Below are positions 33,023-45,931 of a stretch of 64,000 nt of DNA, one piece after another; the first letter of the stretch is position 1, and each line of letters opens with the position of its first letter. The notes under the pieces were generated by a model. That model did no database searches, was not told the DNA's origin, and saw nothing but the letters and a program-made list of their open reading frames with translations. Source of the stretch: Ceratodon purpureus (Eukaryota; Streptophyta; Bryopsida; Pseudoditrichales; Ditrichaceae); the NCBI GenBank assembly GCA_014871385.1, contig CM026427.1, positions 17,830,398 through 17,894,397 of the forward strand. The letters run 5' to 3'. The translations under genes and the position numbers were made by a program.

Positions 33023-34649
33023 CTGCAAGGCAACAAAATTCACCTCGCTCTGATTCTTAACCCAATTCTATGAAGGAAAAGCTAACTCAACAAACTGAAA
33101 AAACAATAAAATATCTACTACTCCCTTCCAAACACGACCGCAAAGAGGTATGTGAAAAGGAGAAAGGAGTAGATTCAAAACCTTGGCTGAGCTCAAATCC
33201 TGCGGCAGCACTGATGTTAACCCCTAAAGCATTTGGCCATAAAATCCCAAATTCTGCCACAAATCTGCCATGTTTTAGTTCAAGGTAGAATTATGCAAAC
33301 TTGAACGTATTTAGGAGACTCTAACCGTAGGATCTAGTACCTAACTTGTACATGTATGTGTACACAAAATTTTAGACTGTAACTCCTTACCGTTTAGAAG
33401 ATCGTAAGGTTTGAACTTGAGTGAAAAGTTTTTTTTGGTCCTGCCCGGCAAGGACAGCCACACTTCGGAGAGTAAAACAGTCCATTTTTGAAGATTGCAT
33501 GGGTGGAGGCTCATCAGTTTTGGATTCTAAAGTGAGTTGGGAGTATGCTCAAAACAATTGAAGACAAGACAACACACCGAAGCATTGAAAAACCACATTT
33601 CCAGTGACGAGAGTCAATTGAAATGCATATACACTACCTCTTTTTCCACACTACAAATGCCTAAGAAGATCATCTATTTTTTGAAATCCGAACGGTGTAC
33701 ACATGCATTTGTATGGAATAGAAATTTTAGAGGAAAGAAATCCAAAAAATAAATAAATCCAAAATAGACATGAATTTTACAGTGGTTTAGGAGGAGAAAA
33801 TGGTGAAGGAAAAATGGGTGACGAAGGTGACCTAATCACTGTAGATCTGTCTTGACAGTTTTTATAAAACTTGAAACTTGGATTGAGTATATCTCAAGAT
33901 CGGTACGGTCAAAGTTTACAAAACTTGGTACATAGACTATTTGGATGGTTTTGAACAAGATTCTATGGTTGGATTTTTCAAAATCAAGTTTCAAAAAAAA
34001 TGTGAAACAATTTCAGAAAAGATCATTTGGAAGTCACTGTAGACTTTCACAGATTTGGTACACCACTCCAATCAACCATAAACCTGCCCGAGCTGCCCTG
34101 AATTGAATTTTGACCTTTAAAAACCAATTATTTCTTAACCACGGGCCCGATGGAAGTAAAATCTGGTCTTGCTAGAAAGATATGACAATTTCCCATGTTG
34201 TGCCAAAGTTACAGCCACATCCGATAAAATGTGACTCATAGGGAGCCTGACCGGACCCTAAATCATACCAAAACTGTTGAGTTGATGCTTTAGGGGTTAA
34301 AATTCGTGCCATTGTCCTGAGAGCCCACACATGATTGCCGAAGCACAGAAACCAGGAAGGGAAAACAAACCTGCATGTTATGTTGTTAGAAGTCTAGATG
34401 CGTTTCAGTATTGCAGCATCAGTTTGACATGCTGCATTGAACTTGAGAGCTAGCAAAAATCGTCTGGCTGATACTGTTATAAATTCTTGTGCTAGTTTTC
34501 CTTGTGGTTGTGGTTTTGCAGCCAGAAGATTGTGTAGAAACCATTTGTGGTGGTGTGTGTAGTTACCGGTCATTGTAGCGAGGTTTTTGGGGTTTGGAAT
34601 TTAGGATTGGAGCTGCGGGGCTTGGAAGAGGTGATGAGTTTACGAGCGC
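33023..34649. other. Intergenic, bracketed by a 16-bp inverted repeat
   Basis: TTAACCCCTAAAGCAT at 33217-33232 is exactly reverse-complemented at 34285-34300, with partial further matching outward (GCAC..AT). The enclosed 1.05 kb is non-coding. No target duplication was found. Confidence 0.45.
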
Positions 34650-35560
34650 GTTGGAATTTTAGTTCTCGAGGGGTTTTGGTTGTGGATTTATGAATTTGGT
34701 GGTGGTTGGCCACTGGCGGTGGAGGAGGGAGGGAGCTTTGAGCTGGATGGCGGTTGGGGGTGTTGCGGTGGCGGGGCGAGGTTGTTGCGCGGCTAAGGAC
34801 GTGCGTGGTTGTTCGCGAGGTGCATTTCGGGGCAGTGAATTGAGTCTTTTTGAGTTTCTTGTGCTGTGGTGGAGTGGTTTGGGGTGTGAGCTCGTTGCAG
34901 AGGCTAGGGTTTGGTCTATCAAAAATTGTTTGAATTCGTTGTGTTGGTTTTTATCTCGGTCATTGAACCTAGTGCATTGTTTTGGTGTTATTTTAATGGA
35001 TTCTGGTCCCAGTAAGTCCAGATGCATTTTAGTTTTACTGAAGTCGGACTGCCTGCGGAGGACGAAAACTGACAGGGCGGAGGCTGGGCCCGGCGAGGAA
35101 AATATAGAAAACGATACCGCAAGAATAGAAAGCCAAAAGGTGGAGGCAGCGGATTGAGATCAATGAGGGGACTGTGGGAGCGCGATGGAGGCGGGGGAAA
35201 GGCGAGGACTCAGGCTGCCGGAGAGACTCAAGAGCAAGAGAAACGGCAGAGCTGGGACCCTGGCGACGATCCGAGAGACCGGGAAGCTCGTAATGTCATG
35301 GTCGCCCTACATGTGGCTCTCGTTCCATCCAGCGCAGCGCAAATTCATGACCCAACTTAAACCCACACTCATAGTGGCACTGCCTTATCCCGCCTTCTCC
35401 GCCCCAGCCCATCCATCTCATCATTCCCTTCTAGAGCTGCCGTGTACAGTACACTGGCTTCCCTCCATCCTTCAAAGCATCCGAATTCCGCCCCTACAGG
35501 GTGCCGGACTGTCCAACTTCTTCATGATTAGATATTTCTTTCAAATAGTATGTTGAATTA
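34650..35560 (+). other. GC-rich stretch with unassigned ORFs
   Basis: Two plus-strand frames (34690-35157, 155 codons; 35185-35556, 123 codons) and one minus-strand frame (35027-34659) are open. None has a recognisable domain, and G/T-rich composition explains their length. The stretch could be a promoter and first exon of a gene whose remaining exons are not visible. Confidence 0.25.
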
Positions 35561-38500
35561 CATGAATATGATCTTGTAGCATCAAATCGAAAATATTTTT
35601 AATCAAACATTACATTCTTCCAATTCATATAAAATTATATAACATATTATTTTGGAAACCAGCAAACATTTGTAGATAGGTGATAAAAGTTTGTTCATAA
35701 ATCATTAACACCTAAAATTCTTGAAGACCATAGTATACCTAAAGTTCTTATAATGTAGTATAATTGTATGGTTTACAAAATTGAAATTTCAGTCATTAAA
35801 AGTTAAACTTTTATTTATTTATTTTTAAATAAAACTTTATAATCTCAATGATCTAAGTAGAAATCATAATATCTTAATAAAATAAGATTATTAAATATTT
35901 TTTATTTTTTTCTTATCTAATGAATATTATATTTGATCAAAAATCTGGTTGTTTTTATATTTTTGAGGATTTTATCAAGGTTCTTTATTTTTTTCCTCTT
36001 TCCTCTATATCTTGTTGGTTTTTCATTCTCAACCTCAAATACTCTCTTTTCTTTTTTTCTGCATATATTTTATACTTTTCCATTTAATAATTATACAATA
36101 ACATTTTTTATTTTTGATCCATTTTTAAAAAATCGATCAACAAGAAAAACTAAATCAAATATCAGAAATATGTATACTGCTTGTGTCTGGTATAATGGAA
36201 TACTTAGGTACTTTGTAATGTGAAATATAAATTGGTGATGGATATTTTTCCAACACTGTATTTATGACCAATGATACTTCCATACAAAGACAGGGCCTGG
36301 TGAGGCATATTGTATGTGACATATCAAAATGATACTTTATGATGGACTCTGGAAAATGACAATGAATGTTTTCTAGGTGTCCATTGAAGGCTAGTGATAC
36401 TTGCATGTGAACAAGGCTTGGGCAGTTGGTATGGCCCGTGATGTTGATGATACTTTATAATGAATATTGAAAATTGACAATCATGATATCGTATGGAAAT
36501 TAATATTCTTTTAACACAAACATACTGGCATGAATAAAATTGTATGTAAATGAGTTATGACATACTTCTACATCACCTAATCTTTGAGAGTCTACAAGAA
36601 GATAATTCAACAACTAACATGGTCAATAACAAAAATTTGAAAGAAAATTTGTACACTATCATTTAATCATCAAGTATAGCATAGAATACCAAGTCTTGAG
36701 AAGTATGTAGTTTTAATATATTCAAACAATATTGGGAACATGTCTTCTTTTATTGAGTCTCCAAAATGCATTCTTTCCTAGCTTCTACAATTCTTCTTCA
36801 ACACTTGTCATCCACTCCTCAATCTTCTTAATGAAGATTCCAAACCTTTGTATTTGTTTTTTTTTTAGAGTTACATGTTTTATGAAAATTCTTAACTATA
36901 GCAATGGTTAATGAAAATGGCACTTCATTCTTCTTATGCAATGTCTTTCCATATCTCTTTCTAAGATGGTAAGATAAACAATGACGGGATGCATACATGC
37001 AAAACTAGCAAATTTTTCATAAACTTTTTCTTCAAATCAATCGCTTATAGGATTTTACTTTCCATTAAATCTTTCTTCAACCATGTTTTCCTTGACATGT
37101 TGCTTGTTTTTAATAGCATTTGACACACATGTGGAACAATAGCCATGTCCACTATATTTACGAAGCTATACAAAAATCTGGAAAACTACGTAAATTTAAA
37201 GCAATATCTATCATGGAAAACAAGCACACAAAAATTCAATATTAGAAAAATATTATGCAATTTAAAGTTGAATAAAAAATCTAGCTGAAGACAAACAAGA
37301 AAAGAAGGATTTTAAAATTTTAAGATTAAACCCGTAAGGTTCCTTAACTATGTTTCACCAAAAAACGCTTCAAAACTGCCATTTTCAATGTAAAATGTAT
37401 GAATGATTAAAAAAAACACTATTTTCTAATTCTAACCATAAGATCTTCAAAAAGATTATTTTAGTAGATAGCTCAATAAAAATTCATCATAATTGACCAC
37501 AGAGTACAAGATTATAGCAATTAAAATTTGAAAACAAACTTTTTTGACACGATTTTTGACCAGGTTGACATACTCTAACTTTTTTTCTTAGATTTTTTTC
37601 ATTATAGATTTTGGAGGTTTTAGTGCATGTCAAAGGAGATTAAGTTAGCTAAATGTATAAAAAAAATTACATACAAAAGTCAAGTGTAGCATGTTGAAAG
37701 AAATAATTTTATTCAGTTGAATACACAAGAATACAAAATCTTATTTCTTTCTTAGAATTACTATTATGTAATAAATTCCCAATCCAAATTGTCAAAGCAA
37801 AGATTGATGTCCATCTTTTACGTGAAAAAAAAAAAAAAAACCTAAAATAACAAATTTCCTAACTTTTATGAAGGAAAGAAGAAGTTTTTTTATTACACTG
37901 CCCGAAATGGTGAGAAAACTTTGATATTTTGTGGAGTGAACAATTCGTATTGAAAGAGTTATTTTTTTGGAAATCTTAAAGATGACATCATGAATTATTT
38001 ATAGAAATATTCTCAAAGGTAACAAATGTATTTATCGTGGCTGCCCAAATTGCCCACCAAACAACTATTTCCACTTTTGGTACCATAACTATTTTTATAC
38101 ATGTCCAATTGAAAAAAAATAGATTCCCTCAAAGTCCTTGTTACGGCCTACATTCACAAAAAGTTTCAAAAAATCACGACTTACATTGAAGTCACAAGTA
38201 CATTCCCAAATTCTAAAAAATCCCAAATGTGGATGATTGTCCTTTAGAGGTTAAACATAAAATAAAGTTAACTTTTTTGGCTAAGTTATTGCACTGCTTG
38301 CATCAACAACACACAATAAGATTTTATACTTAGAAGAAGAAAACTTGTATGTGAGCCGTGAGCAAAAAGCGGAGATTTTTAGCTCTAAGAGTAGAATCTA
38401 GATAACAGAGTCTTAAAATAACAAGTTTTTATTTTAATAATAGTTTTTGTTCTTGTAAATTTTGAATCATTCCAGACAAATTCAAATATTTCCAAGAATA

Positions 38501-38699
38501 TTCTTTATATTGCAACATATTTGATATTCTTGTCGTGGATTTGAGCATATCATTTTAGGTTTATGCCTGCGGTTTAGGTGCAACATTTTGGAAAGGATGA
38601 CATAAAACTTGCACTTGAGTGCCCTGTTGTTATGCAAGAACCAACAATACGATGCTAAATGGTATAGTTAGGCGCGAGTAGCACAACGCCGAATTACAT
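35561..38699. other. AT-rich intergenic region
   Basis: No gene recognised. Contains the tandem duplication at 36262-36490. Confidence 0.4.
36262..36490 (+). repeat. Tandem duplication, about 115 bp x 2, diverged
   Basis: Units share GTGATACTT/ATGATACTT near the start, GGC.TGG.(G)AG(T/G), ATGATACTTTAT(G/A)ATG and GAAAATGACAAT/GAAAATTGACAAT in order. Non-coding. Confidence 0.5.
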
Positions 38700-38993
38700 T
38701 CACAGTGAATAAATGGAGGATCTTCAAGGCATTTGCTCTCTCTCGAGTTGGCAAGGGGGTGGAGAATCTCAGGTATTTGATGGCCTAGAGATAGGTATTT
38801 GTCATTGAAGATATCCATTGTACCATTTTTTTGCTTGGAAACAAGGATGCCCAGCTATTTAAGCCCCATGTGGAAGATGTTGGTGAAGAACTGATGCTGC
38901 TGTTTCGACCTCTCTCTATAGAAGTTGAACGGAAGGATGGACTTGAGTTGGTAGTACCTATTGTTATGATGGGCACCAACAACCCGTCCACTT
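38700..38993 (+). pseudogene. Unidentified protein fragment
   Basis: One frame reads VNKWRIFKAFALSRVGKGVE up to a stop. Another, at about 38826-38993, reads FLLGNKDAQLFKPHVEDVGE, then LMLLFRPLSIEVERKDGLEL and LVVPIVMMGT to a stop. The composition and order look protein-like, but no family is recognised and the two blocks are in different frames. Confidence 0.3.
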
Positions 38994-39840
38994 AGGATGA
39001 ATCAACCATTTCTCTATCAAATCATGCATATTTGTAGATTGAAAGTATCCCCCTCAAGACATATTTACAGTACGCAATTTGCAGCCAACTAGGGTCCAGT
39101 CATGTCTTGAAGATTCCTGAGCCTAGCCAAATCCATTCAATGGGTCAATGAATAGATGGAAGCGTTGCATGGTCGTTAGAATCTACAGATAGCTACTTAG
39201 CAATAAAAAATGAAAACTAAACCGCGTTTGATTTAACTGATGTAATTTGGTTAGAGAAAGTGCATGGTAATAAAGTAATCTTTTGAGCAAACTTACTAGA
39301 GGACAATATGGACATTGTCAAAGTGATGCATACGACAATTTTTAGAACAGTTGTCAACCTCACGTAAAAGAAAAGGCATTCCAAATCATATTTTATTCAA
39401 TCATTGTTAAACTTAATTAAAGACAAGGATGAGAGTCACTTCATCATCGTGATGCTCCACTTTAGAAAGAGCAATTCCGAGAGTGACTCGTAGGACCGAG
39501 CCAAGGAGTGAATTAAGATTCCACTCTCGAAGAGTAACTTGACTCTATTAAGGCTAAACGTAGGTGCATGGATGAAAAGTTCCACATCCGGATTACGACG
39601 CCATACCTTTAAAAGGATGTAGTACATATGCTTGCAATACAGGAATTATGCTCTCCCACAAAACTTTGTAATTGTTTTCTTGAATGCAAGGCATATGCAG
39701 CCAAGAAGTGAGTTGATGGTGATCTGTTTGGCGCCGTCTCAAGTCCAATGAGTGGAGTCCTAAAATGTTTGAAGTAATTGGATATCACTAAACCAGAACT
39801 AGATTTTATAGTATCTTTCATATTTTTGGTTAAGTAGAGA
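38994..39840. other. Intergenic region
   Basis: Nothing supported on either strand. Confidence 0.35.
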
Positions 39841-40450
39841 AAATTAGGCTAGATATAATCTGATTTAGTAGTTAGTCAATATCGGATCAGTAGAAATCCT
39901 TAAAACAGTTAAGTAAGAATCATCTTCCAGATAGGAAATTGGATCCGATCCGGTCAAAGATGACCGTTACAGTAATGACTGCGTCTGAGATCCGATCCGA
40001 CGCGGTAGTAATGACTACAGGATAACGGTTAGAGCGGTATGGTGGCGGCGGCAGTTAAGCACCGCATTGTAATAATGATCCGCGGGGTATATAAGCGGGG
40101 GCATTGCAAGGTTTGGAGGTCTTTTTTCAAACTGGAAGTTAGAGAGTGAACGAGTGGTGAGGTGTCGTTTCCGATTCACCAGTAGTTGGATTGCCGGGTT
40201 TCTTGCTATCTGTTTGTGTGAGATTGGATAGTGAGCAAAGTAAGCTTTAGCAATGGTTTCTGTAGCCTTGAAAACCCTTAACCGTGCGATCTCATAAGAC
40301 GAAATTAGGAAGCAAGAGTTAGCGGCGGATCTGACGTGGATGCAATGTGAAGGATTGCTAACTCCAGCGTGGCCGTTGAAGAACAAAGCGATGGTAAGAG
40401 AGATCGTGATAGAACGAGGAAATCAATGGGAGCAAACTTAATGTAGGGCT
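39841..40450 (+). promoter_or_regulatory. LTR-like promoter region with TATA box
   Basis: A TATA-like GTATATAAGC at 40087-40096 lies downstream of repeated ATCCGATCCG (two copies) and GTAATGACT (two copies) words, followed by a GC-rich transcribed-looking leader. The layout resembles a retrotransposon LTR or a host promoter. No second copy was found in the window, so LTR status is unproven. Confidence 0.35.
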
Positions 40451-41730
40451 CCATATCGGTGGACTACCGGAATGTGGGCGGAAGTCTACGGAAGTCATTT
40501 AGGGTTAAAGGGTTTGCTGGATGCTAGACAAGTGCGAAGCAGAGAACCTGCTCCGGAAGATCAAGGAGCTCAAGATGCAGCCTCAACTCAAGGCAGTGAA
40601 GGAACGACTGGAGATCCGGGTTTAGGATTTGCCGACAGAGTAGGCGGCCAAGAGTGAGCAGCTCTGGCATTTTCACGCTGATCAGGCACAAGTCCTGAAC
40701 CAGATCCGAATTCGGGTAGGACAGCCGAGAAACATTGTCATAAGGCGCGGTCGTACAGTGACAGTTTCAAGAGGGAAAACGGTGAGGCCAATGTGAAGAG
40801 GATCATTTTTATCATGTTCAACTTTGACATGGCGATGACCAAGACCTTGTGGCTCATGCAGAAGTTGCTATAGCCAGAGCCTCTGATTCAGATGGTGGTT
40901 CCGTCTACTCCCGGATTCCCCATGGTCATTCTCAAAAAGGTGGGAGAGACCAGTGCATCACCAAGCCTAGTGGAGTTTGTAAGGCCCATGTCACCAAAGA
41001 GGAAGATAGTCTGCTTGCCGGGAGTAAGTGAAGCTCATTTTGGCGGAGCCTCTTGTGCCCGGTCCGACAAGAAGTAGCACGACTTCCGTCATCAAAACCT
41101 CTCCTCGCTCAATCTTTTGAGGTGATTCCACTTCCTCACACGGATGTGATGCGTTCTTGATTTAAAGACCGAGTGGTGTTCAAGGAGACGTGGACGTCCA
41201 TCCCCACATCAGCTCCGCTGTTGACATCACACTAGGTCCGAGGAGGGAGCGATCTCTAGCTACGGAAGTGGGCCCGGAATAGGGAGTAGTTCCGTCTCCA
41301 TCCGGAATTCACTCGGTAATCACCCCTTCAACCACTTTCCGGGCTCTCAATGTGAATCCGACCTCGATAGTCACACTACTATTGGAATCCCTAGCACCAT
41401 CCAAAAGAACATGGAGGAGTACACAATTGAAGAAGCGGCCAACCCCGGTTGCATTCCAGAGGATCAACTTGGAATTTGATGCAAAAAACTCAGCGGATTC
41501 TGATTCCTCAACAAGTTCCTCTTCCCAAACCACTAGAACAGAGACCCGGATGCCGATCCAACCGGAACTCCAACAAAGTCTCCGAAGAAAATCCTAATGC
41601 AGTCTCAAGAACGGATGAAGAAGTCTGCGAAAAAGGATGCACGGGCTGCGAACAAGGCGGGAGGATCTAGGCGGAAGAGGTCTTAGGAGGACAAGAGGAA
41701 GGAGAAGAAAACAAAGAATCATTAGTTCAG
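40451..41730 (+). pseudogene. Decayed ORF region ending in a Lys/Arg-rich tail
   Basis: Broken frames on the plus strand. One at 40892-41077 reads MVVPSTPGFPMVILKKVGET. Others end at about 41723 with KKSAKKDARAANKAGG and a basic stretch. It may be a retroelement Gag or ORF1 downstream of the TATA region. No domain recognised, and several stops are present. Confidence 0.3.
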
Positions 41731-42045
41731 TTACTTGTCACTTTCCCCTTTTGTAGGAGTAGAAGTTGGATCTAAGATCCGAAATATCCGTAGTGATAGG
41801 ATTTTAGGTAGTTGATTTGGAATTAAGGATTTTGATGAAACTTTCGGCGCCGCCGATTTTGTGGAAGCCTCCGCTTACTTAAGTGGAGCCGGTTGAGTTG
41901 CCAAGAACCGACCCGTTAAGTGGCCAAGGGAGAGCCGACCGGAGCAGAAATTAAGGAACTGCAGCAAAAACAAGGAGAGTGCCAAGCCAATTGGGAGCAA
42001 CCAACTCGCCACCACTAGAGACTTGCTGCCAACTATCTACACACC
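41731..42045 (+). other. Possible leader with primer-binding-like TTTCGGCGCCGCCG
   Basis: The motif at about 41845-41858 resembles the TGGCGCCG-type primer-binding sites of some gypsy elements and lies about 190 bases before the gag start of the old element. No matching LTR was found to its left, so this is tentative. Confidence 0.25.
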
Positions 42046-45000
42046 ATGGAGGAAGTAGAGCTAACTGATTTAGAGGCTGAGAGACAAGCCATAGAGACGT
42101 ACGGGGGTTACCTGCAACGTGAAGAGCAAACAACAGAGCTAACAACAGAGCCAACACCACCAGTAGTACCGGACCGACTGACTTTACAAGGCAGTGCAGC
42201 TCAGCAAGTTGGTGGAATCATGGATATGGAGGTTGATAATGACATCTGCTCATCAGAAGGGAGGACAAAGAAGAGCCAATTTGAAGATGGAAGGAAGTTT
42301 AAAAAAGGGGATAGAGCAACCAGCCAACACAATCAAGCTGACATCTCTTGGAGGTATCAAGATATGAAGAGGACAGAGGCCTTGAAGAGGGAGTTTCACA
42401 TTACAGAAGATGAGTATGACATCTACTACTCAAAGTGGCAAAGGATACAAGAAGCTTACAACAAGCCAACTCAGTGGCCGAACCGGTTTCGTGGTAGAGC
42501 TGACTTAGAAGCAGAGTAGAGATTGCTATAGAGTAGACTAGTTCCAGAGCGTGCTACACGTGCCCAACCAGAAGACCTTCCTGCCAAGAATGTTTACTTC
42601 TTGGATAAATACAAGCTTCAGACTGAGTGAGACCAAGAAGAGGGTGACCGGTTGGAGTTAGAGTCTGTCAGAGCCAAACACTTGGCCAAACGAGAGTTGG
42701 CTAAGCAACAATACATAGAGCAGACACAGAACCAGAGCAAGCGAGAGACATGCAAGTACATTGGGCAGTTGAAATCTCTGCAGCAGTCTGTACCAACGAG
42801 AGTGATTACACTATAGCAGTGGCACGGAGTGCAATAGTGAACTAAAGAACAACACGCAATTTTGCTTGAGAAGGACTTCAACCGACTTGTCCATGAGGCA
42901 GATCAACAATTGGCTGCACAACAACAAGAGCAGGAGAAGCAAGAACGTGGGCAACAAGAGCTTAAAAAGATGCAGGACTTGTGATAGGAGCATCGGCAGC
43001 GGCAAGAGCAGGAGCGTAGACTGGGCCATCTGACTAAATATACATACCAGTCTCAGTAGCCGATTCAAACAACAAGGTCTCTCGGAAAATCAAGAGAGTT
43101 GACCCTTTGAGGCCCAATCACTATGCTCATCCTTGTGAGCCACCCAGCAGTTTCTCGACATTTTTTTGCACCTACAGGCTATAGTTCAGCCGCAGTTCCT
43201 GAGTCCCTCAAGTTGCGCCACCCGTTCTACATGTTCAAGCATCTTATCCAGCGAACTCAAGAGCACCTTCCCGAGTATTGCCAATCATGTGCACGACCAA
43301 CTTTACGTGGGCACCTCCTCGACGGCCTGTTAGTGCACATCGCAAACAATTACTCTACAAAGCTTATAAGGAGGGCCATGACCCAGATGCTCACTTGAGG
43401 CATTTTGACAAGTATGTTTGATTCAATGGAGAAACAGATGAGATTGTCAACATCCTACTATTTGGAACAACCCTTGTTGATAAGACCCAGTGATGGTTTG
43501 ATGATTGGCTAGATCATCACCTTAGCTGCCCTTGGGAGGAGGCGTTCAAGTTAAGGTGTAGGAAACAAGACTCTGATAAACAAGTGTACATGACTCTACG
43601 GACCTTCAAACAAGGTGAGGGGAAGAAGGTTCATGACTATTATGAGAGGTTTACAAAATTGATCAAGTGTTTGCAAACACATGTTGTGGAAAGCTTCAAC
43701 CTGATCTACTTTAGGAGAGGCCAACTGGACTACCTGAAGGTACCAACAAGCGCCTATACAACCAAAACACTGGTAGAATTGAAGGAGGTAGGCCGGCGCT
43801 GTAAAACTAAGTGCACCAATGCTTTAGGGATGAAATTGTACCTTCAAGCCCGGCAAATAGAGTCGACCACTGAACAGCCAAATGCCTCACGAGCTCAGGC
43901 AAAGGGAGCAGGGTCAGCTAGTAGAAGGTATTGCACAGTTTGCAAGAAATACGGCCATGATGATGCTTATTGTTTTTTCAACCCTGCCAACCCAAACAAT
44001 AGACTTCCACGACGTGAAGGTCCACCAACTGTGGGGGTCAACGAAGTAGGTGCTCACCAACATGGTAGCGGTGCTAGGCGATTTGTTAACAGCCAACCTG
44101 GAGGGTACCAGTATGGTGGCTCTGGCCAAAATGATACTTGCTTTATTTGCATGGAGACCGACCATCACATGCGCAATTGTCCTTACAAGTTGAGATTTGA
44201 GCAGTTTGTGGCATCTAATAACCCTGGTAGTGATATTGTGGGTGTCAATAGTGTGGAAGTGCAAGAGCTGGAAGACCCTGAGGTGGTAGTTACTCAAACT
44301 AGAGCAGCACAAGTGAAGGCTGACTTTCCCTTGGAAGACCATAGGCACAAGAGGAGCTTCAGAGGGCTGCGACAGCCAATTTACAAGCCAATGCACCTGA
44401 CTAACCAATCCTGGATGGTAACTGCTTTGGTTTCCTTAATCGTAACTGTCTATAGTACATCTCAATGAAGGCGCCTCACGAAAATACTGAGACTCTTCCC
44501 CGAAACCAGCTTGACGCTTTGATGCAGGAGTTCAGCCACCAAATCCTGAAGACCTCCATGACAGTGTTGTTAGGACCACTATTGGCAGTGGCCCCTATCC
44601 TCAGAGAGTACGTGAAGTTTCAAATGTTCTCAGAGAGTGCGCACAAGCCAACTACGTCTGTAGACTCGGTTGAGCCGCCTGCACTAGCTGACTATGCCGA
44701 GTCGACCGTCAAATAAGGTTCACCAAAGATGATTCTAAGGGTCTTTAATGATCCAAAGATACATTCTACGGTGGTGGTCGGAGCTGTGGATATTGATCTC
44801 TGTCCCCCTGTGATTCCTGTTCAGGTGGAGGATTTGACCTTTGAGAACGTACTTCTCGCAAACGGCTCAAGAGTCAACTTGATTATTGAAGAGGAGGTGT
44901 CAGTACAAGCGTTAGAGGATGCCATTGGATTCAAGCAGCGGCTGCTGTTTGTCAACAATGCATTGAGGGAGACGAACGTTGTAACAGAGCAGACAATAGT

Positions 45001-45178
45001 ACGGGAAGAGCGTTTTCACTGGTCACAGTTTGTGCTGATCAACCTAAGCCTTACGGGCTAGGAGATGGTTCTTTGGTGTCTATTAGAAGACGAGGAGCTG
45101 AGAAACAACGGCATCGAGCTATCCCAAGATGTCCCAACTGTGCAGGACAATGCAATCCCATTTCAGAGAGGCAGTTCC
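42046..45178 (+). mobile_element. Old gypsy-type element: gag and damaged protease (left part)
   Basis: ORF 42046-42519 (157 codons) continues as a Gln/Arg-rich coiled coil broken by stops. A gag core follows (WFDDWLDHHLSCPWEEAFKL, about 43490-43550), then FKQGEGKKVHDYYERFTKL at 43605. Two CCHC zinc knuckles lie in 43584-44468: CTVCKKYGHDDAYC and CFICMETDHHMRNC. At 44729-45061 a retropepsin-like block reads DLTFENVLLANGSRVNLI; the catalytic D-S/T-G is changed to ANG, so it should be inactive. No reverse transcriptase or integrase follows. The element is interrupted at 45178 by the younger element and resumes at 54376. Confidence 0.65.
45174..45178 (+). repeat. Target-site duplication GTTCC, left copy
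   Basis: The five bases before the young left LTR are identical to those after the right LTR (54371-54375). Confidence 0.9.
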
Positions 45179-45862
45179 TGTTACAAACGACAGCCACGGT
45201 GACCAAGGCAAGCAGGGGCGGTGGAAACTAACAGTGCAGCCAAGGGAAGGAGCAGTCGAAGAAGCAAAATAGTAGTTGTAGCCGAAAAATAGGATAGTCT
45301 TAGAGTATAAAGCAGGGTAGCTAGGAGAAACTCACACTCTTCATATTACCAGACAATGTTGAGTCAGTGTCGCAGTCTGCTTGTTTTCCTTGTACCCATG
45401 AGCCTCGTTACTCCGTGAGGACCTGGGGTTTTTCCAGTTAATAGACTTGCCTCTCTACCCACCCCCTCCGCTGCTCCTTACCTAATATTCCTTGAACTGT
45501 TTGCGTGACTACTTCTCTAACCCTAACCATGAAATACTAGGTGATGCGTGAGGCCACACATACTACTGTCCTGCAAACACATTTGTTTCTACCTTGTTGT
45601 CCCGGGTCAGTCTGCATCTCCTAAGTGTCTTTACTATTCTCTGCAAAGCCCTTCACGTGCCCTAAGAAACTCGTCTTCCTTGAGTCTCTTGTTAGCCTAA
45701 GGAAGTCCTAACGGTCTGAGTCCTGGTCCTAGGACCCCCAGGGTATCCATGACCGTGTTCCTCTCTCCAACCCCCTTGCCCGTGCCCGTTGGTCACCGGT
45801 TCCCACGCCCTCCTTGTCCTATCACCGCCTCCAGCAACTCCATCACACTTTTCCAAATAACA
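45179..45862 (+). repeat. Left LTR of the young gypsy element
   Basis: Begins TGTTACAAACGACAGCC and ends CCAAATAACA. It includes GAGTATAAAGCAGGG (about 45305), a TATA-like site that probably drives element transcription. Confidence 0.92.
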
Positions 45863-45865
45863 TTT

Positions 45866-45883
45866 TGGCGATCATGCTGGGGA
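45866..45883 (+). promoter_or_regulatory. Primer-binding site of the young element
   Basis: TGGCGATCATGCTGGGGA begins three bases after the LTR. It resembles the TGGCGCCGTTGCCGGGGA site of Tat/Athila elements, with several changes. The tRNA used is not certain. Confidence 0.55.
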
Positions 45884-45931
45884 TGGATTGCTGAGGTATT
45901 CGAAGGTTCCTTGAAAATAAAAACGCTCACC

